Shown here piece after piece: positions 24,100 to 37,787 of a DNA stretch of 64,000 bases. The translations under genes and the position numbers were made by a program. Position 1 is the first letter of the stretch. Every line of letters begins with the position of its first letter. Source of the DNA: Setoptus koraiensis (lineage: Eukaryota > Arthropoda); assembly GCA_048013815.1 (NCBI GenBank), contig CM106585.1:5890001-5954000 (forward strand), given 5' to 3'. The notes beneath the pieces were generated by a model, which saw nothing but the letters and a program-made list of their open reading frames with translations, was not told the origin of the DNA and ran no database searches.

Positions 24100-24170
24100 G
24101 TCTAGGCACAACAGAGTGTAGGCACAACAGAGTCTAGGCACAACAGAGTCTAGGCATAGCAGAGTCTCGG
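24100..24170. repeat. 17-bp minisatellite
   Basis: About four copies of GTCTAGGCACAACAGA, then decay. Confidence 0.9.
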
Positions 24171-26535
24171 TATAGAGTCCGCTAGAGTCTAGCGGAGGTA
24201 GCGCGCGGAGGTGCGCCGCGGAAGTAGTGCCCCGGTGACCCGTGACTCATGGGCCGCGAGTGGCGACCTGGAGCCGGCTCAGTTTGCCAGATAAGAGCGG
24301 ATAAGCGCCGAAGGAATAATATAATAATAATAATAGCAACAACAATATCGTGTGTTTGTTTGCCCGGCCTCGCAACTGCTTGTCACACGACAATTCCCAG
24401 ATTGAATTGAATTGAATAGAATCGAATTGGCGCCACTGCTCGCCCAGTTTCCGGTTCAATTGTCAATGTCAATTTCGTTTCGTAGCCGGCTGCTCGCTTT
24501 TTCCAGCAACCGCCAGGGCGCACGCTCTCTCCGCTCGAAAATAGACTCCGCCGGGCCCGTGTGCGTACGGGGCCCACGGCGAGGCTTGTGCCTAGGTGGG
24601 GCCCCCGACAGTTAAGCCGCCGCTTTTCACATGGCTAGCCTTGGGAGCGAGCTGGCAAGTTGCAACTGATAGTTTGTGTGTTGTTGACTGTTGTCGCCCA
24701 TTTGCTTGGTGGCGCGTTCTTTGTTTCGCGCTCGCTCCCTCTTGCCAAACTTGTCCCATCGACACAAAAAGTGAGGCCCGAATTGAGGCCCCGCCAGTCC
24801 CATATTGTCGGCGCGCTAACGAAAGTTTAGAGCTGCGCTGCTAGTGACGACTGGCTGCTATCGAAAGTATCATAACTATCAAAACTCTAACAACTGAGAG
24901 GGCAATCGAAGCCGCTGACAGCGAAGCCTTGGCCGCGCTGTCGAACAGAGATTCTTGACTCGACTCGTGGGCTCTTTTGCGAGCTCGGCTCTCACCAGCG
25001 GTCTCAGCGACCCCGAGTCAGAGCAGCGACCCGCAGCGGCGTGGCCGCGCCATCAGCCAGCATGGGTGCATTTGAGCGTGGAAAATAGTCGGGCCCTCGC
25101 TCGCAAAATAGCTGGCCGCCCACTCGCGAATGGCTGGCCGGCCCTCCGGAAACCGCTCCCTCGAAACGCTCAAAAATCTCCCTTGTTGACTGTCGCAGAT
25201 TCTGGGACCCACAGACGTCGCTCCTTGAATCTCCCACAAGCGTCGCTCCTTGAATCTCCCAGAAATCTCGCCGTCGGCGGCGTGCCGCGCTCGTGGCTCA
25301 GAGTCTTTGAGTCAAAGATTGCAACAGACACTGACGGATGCGCCCAGACTCTGGCCACCACAGTTGGGGCTCCCCACTAGTCGCTCACTGGCGCTCATTT
25401 GGGCTCTTTTGCGCTCGTCGGGCCACTGTCGGCAATTCGTAGGGCGAATGCGTTAATTACCACTTAGGAGATTGGCTTGAGTCTGGCGATTTGTCGCAAG
25501 CGACTCGCCAGCGGACGAGCCTGATTTGTTTGTGTTTGTTTATTCGCCACGGGCACTATGTAATTGTCGCCATGTTGATGTTGCAAATTCGAGCGCCACT
25601 GTTCGGCGGATCGAGCGATTCTTCCGTTGCGCACGGAACGCAGCACTTGCGACTGTTTGTTTGTGTTGCGTCAGTTTGCGGCGATTGCGCGAATCGGGTC
25701 GCACGAAACGAACGCGCAGCCCGATTGTGCAAACTGGCGCAGCCCGATTGTGCAAACTGGCGCAGCGCGCCAGTTGGGGCCCCAGCTCGAGCTGCGATTC
25801 GCGTGAAACTGGGGCCCAGTCAAGACAGCCAAATGGCATGACAGTGGAATAAAAAACTTGTCCTGGCGTTTGTTTCGCAATGAGCAGTGGCTCTCGCCAG
25901 CGCGTTGAGTGATGCCGGCACGCGCAGCGATGCCAATGGCCTCACATAGCACGAGCTGCACCACGAGCCATATTGAGCCTTGATTTCTGTCGTATTGTCA
26001 CCGGCGACAAAACTCTAAACAAGACACAAATTTAGAGAATTTTTAGAATAGAATTTAAATTGATGGGGCCGCTGAACTTGGCCGGCTCAAGTGTCGCCAT
26101 TGATAGGCCCGGCGTGTCATAATAGCGACAGCTCTCAGGCTTTTTGTCGCCGCAGGGCATTGTTTGTGTGCCCGTGTTTGTGTTGTTAGCTTGCTGAATC
26201 GCTTCGAAAACGCCGAGTCGAACACACGAATCAAACAGACCGATCTCGAGGCCCGTTGCACGGCTCCCGTCGGCGGGCCTCTTTCGCTTGTCGCGCATCG
26301 CTAGCCATTTATCCGGTTCTTTTCTTCGTTCTCTTCTCCGTCGGCGCCTCTCACTAACACCCCGTTCTCCAACTCTTTTCTTGCTTTTCTGCTCACTCAC
26401 CGCGACCAAACCCGCCGACCAACACACAAAACATGCCCGTACCATGTCAACTATCCGCATACCCGCCCATGCGGCCCGTGCCCGCAACACCGACGACACC
26501 GACGACACTGACGACACCGACGGCCACGACAACAG

Positions 26536-26730
26536 TGATCGGTGAACAGCAGAATTACATCATCGACGTGTACGACGAGTTTGTGACCGTCGACAACAGC
26601 GCCGTGTTCCGCTGCCAGATACCCTCCTATGTGAAAGATTTCGTTCACGTCAGCGCCTGGATCGAGGACGGCACCCACGTGCTGTACGCGCCGCCGCCCC
26701 CGCGGCTCGAGCCCGCGCCCACCAAGCCAG
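26536..26730 (+). CDS. Dscam: Dscam-like exon: first half of Ig2
   Basis: Dscam is a homophilic Ig-superfamily cell-surface receptor used in neurite self-avoidance and, in some arthropods, immunity. This exon reads VIGEQQNYIIDVYDEFV, then AVFRCQIPSYVKDFV and VSAWIEDGT, matching the B-C strand half of Dscam Ig2 (Cys in FRC, Trp in AWI). The acceptor is AACAG at 26531-26535 and the donor GTAAGC at 26731. Length 195 with phase 1 at both ends. The last part is Pro-rich (PPPPRLEPAPTKP), more than in the insect protein. The acceptor has a poor pyrimidine tract, so the start is slightly uncertain. Confidence 0.85.
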
Positions 26731-27163
26731 GTAAGCTCTTGCGCAATGCTTTTCCGCGTTATACCGCGCTTTCCGCATTATTCCGCGCCTTTCCGCGTTA
26801 TACCGCGCTTTCCGCATTATTCCGCGCCTTTCCGCATTATTCCGCGCCTTTCCGTGCCCTTCCCAACTATTCGGCGCTTTTCCGCACTGTCGCATCGGGG
26901 CGCTCGCGACGAAATGTCGGAGCGCCGCCTATCACAATGTCGGAGCGCTGACGTTTGAAACACCAACTAATCAATGGCACACACACACACACATCTCACT
27001 GTCCGTTGCAATTTGCAACCGATATCCCGCCACCTACGCCACATTATTGTTAACAATTGTTAACAACAATCAAACGGACACCGTTGCCCAACGCAAACAC
27101 GTACCCGCGGACTGACCGACGCAACCACGTGCCCGTATGCTCGCCAAATCAACCAAATCACAG
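26731..27163 (+). other. Short intron within Ig2
   Basis: Starts GTAAGC, ends AAATCACAG. Holds a tandem repeat directly after the donor (listed next), a (CA)n tract near 26981-26993 and a TTGTTAACAATTGTTAACAA palindromic stretch near 27047-27066. Confidence 0.75.
26751..26860. repeat. TTCCGCATTATTCCGCG-type tandem repeat
   Basis: Interleaved 16-18 bp units with a longer period of about 36-45 bp, beginning about 20 bp inside the intron. Confidence 0.85.
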
Positions 27164-27343
27164 CCGGACAGGCGCAATTCGCGCTGTCCGCCACGGGGCA
27201 ATATGTGATTTTAGCCAGCGGTGAGCTTCATATAAATCGAATCCAATTAAAGGACAGCAACAAATCGTATCGCTGCCAAGTGCGCAATCAATTAACCTCC
27301 AAAACGACCATGAGCACCTCTGGCGGCCGTCTGTTCGTTACAG
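27164..27343 (+). CDS. Dscam: Dscam-like exon: second half of Ig2
   Basis: Encodes GQYVILASGELHINRIQL, then SNKSYRCQVRNQLTSKT and SGGRLFVT, closely following Dscam Ig2 strands D-G (insect proteins have LPSGELLI, SYRC and TKGRL). Tyr-x-Cys supplies the second Ig cysteine. Acceptor CACAG at 27159-27163, donor CAG/GTGAGT at 27344; 180 nt, phase 1 to 1, joining in frame with the preceding exon. In pancrustacean Dscam1 part of Ig2 is chosen from an array of alternative exons. I see only this single version. Confidence 0.9.
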
Positions 27344-27688
27344 GTGAGTAAATTAGCACTAAACCGACTACTACTACTACTACTACTGCTCTCGCATCGC
27401 CATGGCCGACTCGCCGACAGCGGTCAGCGTTGCGGTCGAACCCGGAACTACGTCTCGTGGCACTTGAAAGTCGGGCACACTTGGGCTCGAGACACGAGCC
27501 CCGGCACCAAGAGATATTACTGCAGAGATATTACTGCGCAACGGGCCACCAGGGGCGCCCGGCAACACTTGTAATAATTTGGTATAAATTAGGTATAATA
27601 GGTCAGCGCGGCTTGCGAGCCAAAAATAGATGACACTTGCTGACAGCAAGTGCACATAATTATAGCCCACAAGTCACCAGCTCATTCG

Positions 27689-27726
27689 CAGTTGATTGCG
27701 CAACATTGCGCTTGTGCAATCAACTG
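27689..27726. repeat. 15-bp inverted repeat
   Basis: CAGTTGATTGCGCAA at 27689-27703 faces TTGTGCAATCAACTG at 27712-27726: one G-U type mismatch, 8-nt spacer. Confidence 0.85.
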
Positions 27727-28982
27727 TCAGCCGGTCAGCCGACCGGTCAGCTGGCCACAAGATAGTGGCCAGTTTGTGATGTAATAAGCGTGTAATTAAC
27801 TGTCTGCCCGTGACTTACGCACTGACCGCTGCGGATTGCAGCGGCCGGTAGGCCGTTGAATTGTATGCACCGTTACAAGTTGTTGCAGTCAGTTATCTGT
27901 TACATGACACTGCTATTATGCAATTACCATTGCCAGCTATTGCATAATAGCACACATAATACACAGTATAGTTGCATACGCATAATACGTAATAGTACGT
28001 ATAATACGTAATAGCACGTATAATAGTATCGGCATTAGCGCACGAGAGATAAAACTGACCAAATTGGCCGAAGTGGCCAAATTGGCCAAATTGGCCAGAC
28101 TTTATATGTACTCGTGTTCGAGTTGATGTCAACTTTGTCCGCAAGACTGTCCGGCCACGTGAGTGCGCTTGCGGTCAGCGCGCGACCGCCATTAAACCGT
28201 TCAATTGGCCCCCTCCCGGCCGCCCTCTTACCTGCAGCCGGTCACGTAATTTAACGTTATTTCGCCGGCCGAGTGGACGTCTAGCGGCGAAATAAATAAC
28301 GCTAATACCGCTCTCGCGCGCGCTATCACCAGCAAATATCCGTTAATATCCAGCAGTCAAACGCTAATACAGTGTCCGTGCGCGCATTGTGAGCCACTCC
28401 ACCAAGACACAAATACACAAATACACAAATACCCCAATGACCATATACCACACACACACACCCCGGCAAGCTGAGCCCGCTATTTATTGCGTCATCAAGC
28501 GCCGCTAAATGTCCGCCGACGAGCGCAATATGCAACGAGTGCCGCAAATGGGGCCAATTGGCCCGCTGCACAGCGTTGCCGTTTAGTGTTGCGCAATATC
28601 GCACAGTGTTGCGTAATGTCGTACAGTGGCATTGTTGTGTCTTGTGCTGATAATTTAAAAATGAGATTACGGGCCCCCGATTATTCGGGCTAATACTATC
28701 TGCGGCCAGCGGGCGCCGGATCGCCGGCCCGGCTCAACGGCCAATTGTCCATTTGTCCAGCTATGAGGCCGCCAAATTGGCCAGTTTACGGTTGTACGGC
28801 ACGAGCTGCATATTGTGTTCGCCGGCCTGTCGGTGGCGGCGCCCCAAACGTGGCCCGCAACCACGCTCAGCGCCCGCCGCTGACCCGGTGGCGCCACCGT
28901 CGCGCGCGGCTCGTGCTCTCGTCGTATGCAAATGAATTACGTAATTCGTTGCTGTCGGTATGTTGCGCAATTACGCGCCAGC

Positions 28983-28985
<3 letters not shown>

Positions 28986-29031
<46 letters not shown>

Positions 29032-29040
29032 ACACACACA
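28986..29040. repeat. (AC)n microsatellite
   Basis: About 27 AC units with one AT interruption. A shorter AC tract follows at about 29063-29080. Confidence 0.95.
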
Positions 29041-29699
29041 GTTCAACTAGGATAGTTGCAGCGACACACACACACACACAGTTTACATTGTTGCGTTGTT
29101 AGTTACATAGTAACAAATGACACTACAAACAAGTTGATGGCGCAATAATGGCGCGTTAATTTACTTTTATTAGCCACCAGCTCACTTACCGCCGGGCCCG
29201 GCCCTCGTTAGCCGTGGGTGTGTCTCGCTGTCGCCCTTTGAAGGCCGGCCCGGCCATACCCGGCAGCCTCTTGGAAGGCACAGCGACGGTCGCCATGATC
29301 GGTGTCGTGTCAATTTTAGTTAATATCAATCGACGCGACTCTGGCTCAATTAAACTGCCATCTCAAAGTCGGTCAGCGTGCCCGCTGCCCCACCCACGAC
29401 ATAAGCGCGACTCGGCGCCAAGACACGCGATGCGGGGGCGCGGCCCAGCCGCGGGACCGGGCACGGGACCGGGCGACGGTCCGCGCCCGCGCAAGCTCGC
29501 GAGAAGAAGATTGCGCGGCCCGTGCAACCGCAACACCATAATCATTAGCGGTTAGGCGACGGCACGAGGTGGCTCGGCGCGGCCCGCACGTACTCCTTGA
29601 GCCGCTAATACTCTGCGTTTGGGCTGTTTGTTGCGCAATGTGTGCGCCAGCCGTAATCTACGGCCACTTTGATAATTTCCATCGTACCCATTGTGCTCA

Positions 29700-29803
29700 A
29701 GCCGGCGGCTCATGTGCGGGCGAGCCGGCGGCTCATGTACGGGCACAGCGGCGGTTCATGTACGGGCGAGCCGGCGGCGGCTTATGTACGGGCACAGCGG
29801 CCC
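29700..29803. repeat. About 26-bp tandem repeat
   Basis: Four copies of a unit containing CGGCGGCTCATGTACGGGC, alternately followed by GAGC or ACAG. Confidence 0.85.
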
Positions 29804-32800
29804 CGCAACTGGCTTGCTGGCGAGCGGGGCCCGCAGCCCGCGACACTGACTTTAATGTGTCTTTAATCTGGTCGGCGGTGCTGCCGTGTTGTGTTTGTCA
29901 TATATTGTGTGTTGTTACGTAAGCGCCAGCCATAAATAAATGGCAGGTAGTTTGTGCTGGCGGCAACTTGTTCAGCGGCCCGTCCGCCGCCGGCCCGCTT
30001 GTTCGGCGCGGGGGAGCCAGTCGCCCGAAGATAGATGGTGATAATGACATGCATAATTACTGGAATGCTGCAAAAGGGCAACTTCAATATCATCATCATC
30101 ATCGTAATCTGCCCGGCCGGCCGCGCGCCGGGCCCCGCACACTATCGCACACTATTGCGCAATCCATGATTAGAATTTGGCAGTGAAGTAGTAATCATAA
30201 TTCATTGTTAATGTCGTTAGACACACACACACTCATCTAATCTAATGTTTGTGCGCCGGCAAGCCGCATGACACGTAGCGGGCCGGCGCGCGGCGGCCGG
30301 GCCCGGTCGCGACCTGGCGACCTAGCGCCGTTCGCGACTCCGTGCATGTTGCTATTGTGATGTGCTGCGTGCTATAGCGCGCATAGCGGACATAGCGCGG
30401 GCTGGACGGGCGGCCCGTAATGGTATTACGTATAATGGTGGCACACATAATGGCATTATGTAGTGCAATGCCATTATATAATAACAATAATGGCATGTGC
30501 AAAATGCAGAGGTGCATCATCATTGCGTCATGCGGGGCCCCAATTGTCTTGTGCGCTGTCCAGTTATTGCTGTGTGTCACATGGATGCCAGTCATTCAAT
30601 TATGACCGTCGCCCGACCGACCGACCGATAATCATCCGCCCAACACGCACAAACGCGCGCACTAGATTGTTGCAACTCGGGCTCAGTGCCATTGTCCGCG
30701 ACGCGCAAAGGTAATCTCTGCCCGGCCGAGGGGCCCCGCTCGCCTAAGCCCCCGCGACGCGCGACATGATATCTGGTTCATGTCGCAATATGAATACGAA
30801 ATTGATTTGCATGATGCGCGCGCGCTCGCTGCCATGTCGCCCCCCATTCGAATTGGTAGGTGCGATATCATATATCACGACCATGATTTATTGTCGTTGC
30901 TTATCGCGGCCGGCGCCTCGCCGAGTCCGACGCGCACCCGCACGACCGCACACGACCGCAAGCGCGTCGGGCCGCCCACAGCAGATTGCAAATGGCCGGA
31001 AGTCGCCGTCCACTCTGGTCACTGGACTCTGGTCACTCTGGTCGCAATTGGGCCGGGGTGGGCGCGCCCGAGTGAAGAATGCCCAAACGGCCGCCCGCCT
31101 GAAGTCTCCAATGGGCCGGTCAATCGATGCAATCAGTGCGCCAGTTAGCCCCATTTGCCGGGCCTATTACCCGGCCATTTATTAGCCGCTCTGTCCCGGC
31201 GCAAAGCATTTGCCCGCCAGCATTTAGCGGGCGGCATTTTGCGGGCCACTCTCATTTACGGCGGCTCGCTGCGGGCCTCGGGATTTTATTGTTGCGCTAA
31301 TAGCAACAGTGTGACAGTCGCTTGTCGTTTGTCATTTGGGCATCGGCAATCAGTCAGTTATTAACTTGTATCATCGGCCGGCCACACGGCCGACGGGCCC
31401 TCTAGCGGATTCTGGAGGCGAAACATGGCTAGACAATGTTTGTGTTTGTGCAAAACTGTCATTTATCTGCCCGATGTCCATAAAGAATTGCGTGTCAGCC
31501 GATGCCGTTAAATTGTCAAAGTTTGTTGGCCCGTTTTTATTTTTTGTCTCTGTCCTCGGGCCGTGCGCGTTATTTGCCGGGCCGGCCGGCCGGCCCGGCG
31601 TCTATTAAAATTGATCACAATCATTCTTTTTGGCGCTTCTTCTCGCCATGCCCACCGTGCGCCGTCCGCCGCCCCTTATCCGCTGTCCGCCGTCCGCTGT
31701 CGTCGGCGGCGCGCTCCACGTGGCAAACATGTAGCAAAAATACAGCGCCCGATACAGCGAGACATCGGCGGCGCAGTCGGCCCGCGAAGCCCGCCGAGGC
31801 ACGGGCAACAATAATTTATCGTCAGCGAGCGGCCAAAATGGTTGACCCGTCCAACTATAAATAACTTCATTGGTTTGATTTAGTGCCCATGAAATAAAAT
31901 GAGTGCCGATGTGTTCCGCTATCTTTTTGTTTTGTGTCCAGTTGGGGGCCCGTCTTCAGTTTCAGTTTCGCTCACTTTCAAACCAATTCCACGCGCCGCC
32001 GGGTAGGTGTAGAGTGGCGAACTGCGCGCAACCCGAGCCGCCCGCATGCCCGCAACGATGGCGCCGTTCGGGGCCAGCTCGGCCGGATTAGCCGGCGACA
32101 GGGGTTCGGTTTGTTCGAGCAGCAATGTCGTCGGCACTGGCCAGTGGCCAGTGGGCGCTCCTCTGGCTTTTCTGGGGCCTCTGGCTCTCCTGAAAACGGG
32201 GGCCAGTTGTGTGCAAGTCGCGCACGGCAAGATTCACGGATTACTGCTCACTATTGCTAGCGGCGGGCACCGCAAAAGCGGCGCTGCCCGAACGAGAAAA
32301 GAGGCCGGCCGAAGCAAGAAACGGGCCGAGGGGCCCGCGAAAACGAGCTAGCCGAGCCGTGCCGGGGCCGGCCGCTCGCGGCTCTAGAGGCATTACACGA
32401 CGCTAATAAAAAGAAAATAATAACGTAGGTGCTAGTTAGCCAATCGCCTAGCCCGTAATGTCGACAATCCCGCCACGACGCAGCGCGGCCCGACGGCGCG
32501 GATAAACAGCTAGCGGCCGGCGGATTATCGCCGGCCAGCCCGCAATGGGACAAACCGGCCAACAATACCTGACCGGCCCCACTGACACAATGGCCAAACG
32601 GCAAAATGGCGAGCGGGCGCCAGGGCGAAATGGCGAATGGAGGCGCAATGATACAATGCAATATGGCCGCGTCGGCCACCATAATTAACTCGCAACAGCG
32701 AGCAGCGCGAGCAATCGAGGGCCACCTCCCATTCCGCTTGACGGGGCGCTGGCTGGCCGGCCGGCCGTGAGCTGGCGCTCGGTCGGGTAATTGCGGCCAT

Positions 32801-35192
32801 GATTCGGAGCGGCCAATTAAAGCGGCCGGCGACTAGTCCAAACAGGGCGACATATGCCCAGATCCGTGCCCAGATACATGCCCAGATATACGGCTAGATA
32901 TGTGTCGCGCAAATATATCGGGCAAATATATCGCCGGCGTGCGTGCCGCGCGCGTCCCTACAAATATGCGGGTATCGGCGGCGCCCGAGCGAGCGTGAGC
33001 TCGTTACGGTCGGCGCCGATTATTGTGCGCCGGTGCGAGCGAGCGCAATTACCAGCGCACGCCCCCGCGGCCGCGAACACGAGGCCGCAAAATGGGCCCA
33101 TTTTTGGGCCGCTTGTCGCAACGATTTTCGATTGTTTGCGCCCGATATTGGCGCTAAACGGACACTCAGCGCACTCAAACCGGCACAGCGATGCGGATGC
33201 CGCTCGCCCCGCGGGTGTCTAGCCCGAGCAGCCCGAGTCGGGCGACTCGGGGGTAGACACTGCAGGCTTGACAGCGCGAAGAGCGGGGGGAGGCCAAGGT
33301 AATTTAAGGGAATATCCCGGTGACAGGCAACATGAATCTCTCTGCTGGGTGCCTCTTAGTTGGCGACGTCTATATTTGCCGGCGCGCCGAGGTCATCCAT
33401 TGCCGGTCAGTTGAAACTATGTCTCTCTGGCGAGGCGCCCCTGCCGGCCATCAAAAGTTAATCCCCATCGGCTACCCGTGGGCCTGCATGATGGTTGCGC
33501 GCGTTCCATCGTGTCAAACGGCGGCCCACTATGGGGGCCCCCGATACCCGGCCAGACCGGGCACGGCAACGTGGCGCGTGGATATCATCTAGGCGCGGCG
33601 CGGAGCACAGCGAGTGGGGCCGGCCCGGCGGGCCGGCTCCACATCGAGGCGCCAATGATCCGGGCCGACGGCAGCGGCGGACATTTCGGGGTGATAGTGG
33701 CAATGTTTCCGACAACAGCTTTAGACGAAGTAGGCGCCAGAGGTAGGTGGCGCCACTATTGGATTGGTCTGATTTACAGTGGCACAACAACAACAACAAT
33801 GGCCACTATATATTGTTGTATAATAAATAATTGAACAACGACGACAACATCATTGTCGTGTTGTCGTTGTTGCCGCTTGACACAAACTGACTTTGCGTTG
33901 ATAGTCGGCCAAAGTGTCTCTGTCTTTTCGCCATGCTGGTCAACGGGCGAAATGGGGCCGCCGCGCCAGCAGCAAAGTAATAGCACGCTGTTAAGTCGGT
34001 GTTTGCGCGCCCCAAAACACTGACGTAATCGCGTAATGGACATGAGGGATTAGCGACACACAGTGGCCGCTGTGCGTCGCTGCTCGTCGACAAACCGAGC
34101 CTCTATCTGTCGGGCTCGCCGACAAACCGAGCCTCTATCCGCGATGGGCTCGTCGCAGCTCGCCGAGCCTATCGATGCTGGCGCCCCAAAGACAGAGTCA
34201 GGCGAGACAGGGCCAGACGAGACAGAGCCTGACGATGGCCAGCGACGGGGGCCCCAAGACAGTTTTGGCGCCAAAGCGGGTAACGGGCTAACGGCGAGCC
34301 GCTGTTCGGGCAGCCACAGCTGGCCAGCTGAGTAACGGGCGCGACAACGGGCTGACAGGTTGTCGCCCGGCCAGCGGACGGATGTCGACGGGCTGCCGAC
34401 GGCCCGCTAATCCCGCGCGTGATCTGTTGTTGTGCGCGCCGCGCCCGAGATGGATCGGCCCCACTTGCGGGCCTCGCTTGCGGGCCCCGCTTGTGGGCCT
34501 CACTCGCGGGCCCGCGACGCAACAGCGCACAATATAGTGGCTCATATACACGCTCGCGGTGGCGACTCACTTGAATTAAAATTTTTACACCACTGACCAG
34601 CGCCCAATTGGATTATTGGGCCGTTGCGGGCTCAAGAGAGCGCGCGCCATTATATTGGATAACATCATCGCGCCTCGCTATCAAATCCAATCTGTCCGAC
34701 CGAGTTAGCCGCTGTCGGGTTAGCCGCTGTCGTGCTAGCTGTTGTTGGCCGTTGTTGGGGCGCCAAACAACAACTAATAACGGCGCCGGCAAGACGACCG
34801 CGCGACTTTGTCTTTGCCTCGCCATTCGCTATTCGTTGGGGCGCCATTCAAATGGGGCGACGGTCCACTAGTTTCGCCCCATCGCGTGCCAGCCAAATGC
34901 CCGTCGCGTATCGGGATAAAATGAAGACAAAAAAGATTATGCCATCTACAAACAACTGGTGGCCAATTCCGGCATCAACCAGAGCCCCAGCGCAACCGTC
35001 ACAACGGGCCCAGTTAACTATGCGAGCTTGATGCCGTCAGTTTGACGTGCCGCGGCGCATCAAGCGACGTGACAGCGGCCCAGCGAGCGTAATAGTTGCA
35101 AAAGTCGCTCAACTTGTTGTCGCCCCTCGGTGGCCGCTCGGGTTGCTCGGATTCGCTCGGATTTGCCCGGATTTGCCGGTGCCTGTCCGTAA

Positions 35193-35242
35193 CATAAACT
35201 GTCCGCAACATCAACTGTCCGCAACATCGACTGTCCGCTGTC
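35193..35242. repeat. 15-bp tandem repeat
   Basis: Three copies of AACTGTCCGCAACAT. Confidence 0.85.
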
Positions 35243-37324
35243 CGGCTCGGGTTGCGTAAGCGGACAAAAATTAAATGTGCGCGCCTTGAATCATAATTAC
35301 AAGCGCGCAAACAACAACCGACAGGCGGCCAGAAATAGAAATGACACGAGACTCGCATTTGCTCTCCTTTGGTTCGTGTGCAATCGTGCACGATACACTC
35401 CATTCACTGGGCCCCATCGGCTTCTGGGGCCCCACTGGCTTCTCGAGGCCCGTCGGCTTCTCGGGGGCGCCATCACATTGTTGCGCGTCACTTGATTGCG
35501 CGCCGCTCCATGACGAACAGACGACGACAGGCGCCCCGTGACAAATAGCGCTCTGTCGGACAAATGCGGCGTGCAAAAAGTTGACAAGTTTCACCATAAA
35601 TTGACACTGACAGCGCCAGCGGGCCGGTTGACCGGCGCCCAACTCGTGTGACAGGTCACATAAGTCAATCAAGTGAGCGCGCGGTCAGCGAGCAGTAATA
35701 AGACAACAACAAGATTAATTAAAGTTGGACCGCTCAACTTGGCGCATCCGGTGCGGCACCTGCACGTGCTGTGCCGTGTTCGCCGGATGCGGCCAGCTGA
35801 GCGGCCACGGTGGGCGGGCGAACGGGTGCAGCGGGCCGGCCCGACACTCAATGGGGCTATTCGCGCCGTTCGGGCCGGCCATTCGCGCCGTTCGGGCTGC
35901 CGTTTGACAAGCGAGTGTAATACCGACTGACAGATACCAGCTGACAAATGGCGCGCTGAAGCGCGCCGATGATCGCCATCTGACCATCAGTCAGTCAGCT
36001 GAGATGGGAGCGTGATTTCGGCTGGCGCGATGTGTCGGGCCGGCGCCCGTCTAACGGTCGAATGGCTCACTTGATACCATCAAGTTGATGGATTTCCGCT
36101 CGGCAGGCGCTCAGGTGAGCGGGCGGCCTCATGAATATACAACGACGGCGACGGCGACGACGAGACAATCATATTAGGCGTCAATCGATTACATAACTGG
36201 CTACTTGTGTTGGTCAATGAGTGGCGTATCGCTAGCTTGCGATCTGTTTGTGATATCGGCTCGGTGGATATTGTTTGTGTCAGTCGAATCTGGTTGTATC
36301 TGGCTGTACATATGTGTGCGTGTATATCGCGGATATTGGCAATGTCTGACATACTAAAAAGGGGCCCGGCTCCATCTATTACATATCATATTATTGCCGG
36401 CCAGCCAGCCAGCCAGCCGGCCAGCCGGAGCTTAATAGATGCTATCAGAGTGGTCATTGTTTTTCGCCACTTTCTGCGCCTTTTATTCAGCATTCGGCGC
36501 GCTGGCCACCGGTTCCACTGGACCGTTTCGCTGGCTTGCGCCGCGTTCCGTCTCGTTTCGTTTCGTTTGGGGCCCCTTCGGCTCGATCCGATCCGTTTCG
36601 TCTCGTCTGGCTGCCGTTTTGTTTGTGCGTTTCCATTGTGCGCTCATGTCCATTGACATCCATTCTCGCCGGCCAGCGAGTTAACTGAAGAGCGCCCCAG
36701 CCAATGATCCATGATGTGATGAGATCGCAGTGATGATACATGCTCGCGCACAGCGCCATTTATGCGCCCGCGGCCCACGCTCGGCCGGGCAAACCGAATG
36801 GCCGGGCCGGCCCACTGGCGCAGCGTTGCGGGCCCGGCCATTCAGGCTTTGCTGAGCCGCACCAACGGGCCGGCCGCTTGGCGTGGGCGCGCAAAGTTAT
36901 TTCATTTCGGCATTTGGCTGGCCGTTCGGCCGCCAGTGCCAACATTCGCCGAGGGGCCGCGCTGAGCCGCTCTAAAGTGGCGCACAAAATCGTCTTGGAG
37001 TTTGCGGGTCCTCGGGTCCGCGCGCGTCCAAGTCGGCGAGTCCGCGCGCGTGCGAGTGCCCGCCGACGGAGCGAGCGACGCACGCCAGATTACCAGATGA
37101 TCAGTGAGCCATCTAATGTCGGTCCTCTGGCGGGCCCCTCGAACGTTATCGTCTCGATGCCTGCCCCCATTCTCGGTCAGCCAGCGTCGCCGGGTTCCAA
37201 CTTGTCTAATTGGCTCAATCTCACTCGCCACTAACCAGCCAGCGCTGACCGCGCAGCGGCGCTGGCCGGCGAGCCAGTGGGCGCTGAGTTGTCTGGGGGC
37301 CGGCTGGCGGCCAAAGTCGTCTGA

Positions 37325-37382
37325 CCAAAGCGGCCGAGTCGCCCGACCAGAGCGGCCGAGTCGCCCGACCAGAGCGTCCGAG
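37325..37382. repeat. 22-bp tandem repeat
   Basis: Two and a half copies of a unit containing GCGGCCGAGTCGCCCGACCA. Confidence 0.9.
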
Positions 37383-37748
37383 TAGCCAGCCTCTACATGC
37401 TAACAGTAGCGTTGGGCCGGCGACTGGGGCCCCGCTCGATTGTGATGGAGCATCTAATAGAGTTGGCCGTGCCAGCGAGCTAATATGTAATATAACTCAC
37501 TCAATATTAACGCCACATAGTGTTAGTGTGGAAGGGCGCACATTAATCAGGATATGATTCAGTCGGTGGCGCGCAGATTTGGCCCGTTGCAATATACCCC
37601 TTATCATATATATATTGGGCATATACAATATATAGGGATATAGAGTGGATATATATACAATATATGAACAATGTATGGATATGTGGACGAAACGCGCCCG
37701 CAAAGTGCCCATGCACGGCCACTTGGTGGCGCATTGATTGAAACATGA

Positions 37749-37787
37749 TTGTTGTTATTGGCTTTGTCACAACGCCAATAACAACAA
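37749..37787. repeat. Perfect 14-bp inverted repeat
   Basis: TTGTTGTTATTGGC at 37749-37762 and its reverse complement at 37774-37787, 11-nt spacer. Confidence 0.9.

Larger units (their letters stand above)
4489..26535 (+). other. Very large GC-rich intron region; Ig1 exon not located
   Basis: If the 4221 exon is the first Dscam exon, about 22 kb separate it from Ig2 and must hold the Ig1 exon(s). I scanned the open frames for Ig signatures (Cys...Trp...Tyr-x-Cys) and found none I would defend. The DNA is GC-rich with GGGGCCCC palindromes, CAA/GTT microsatellites and minisatellites listed separately. Strong orphan donors occur at 8458 (CAG/GTGAGT) and 21821 (CAG/GTACGT), but no supported exon lies upstream of either. 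Confidence 0.5.

Noticed and set aside
34920-35044. Short coding-like stretch reading DKKDYAIYKQLVANSGI and onward
   Set aside because: Natural amino-acid composition, but only about 41 codons between stops, no start, no convincing splice sites and no recognised family.
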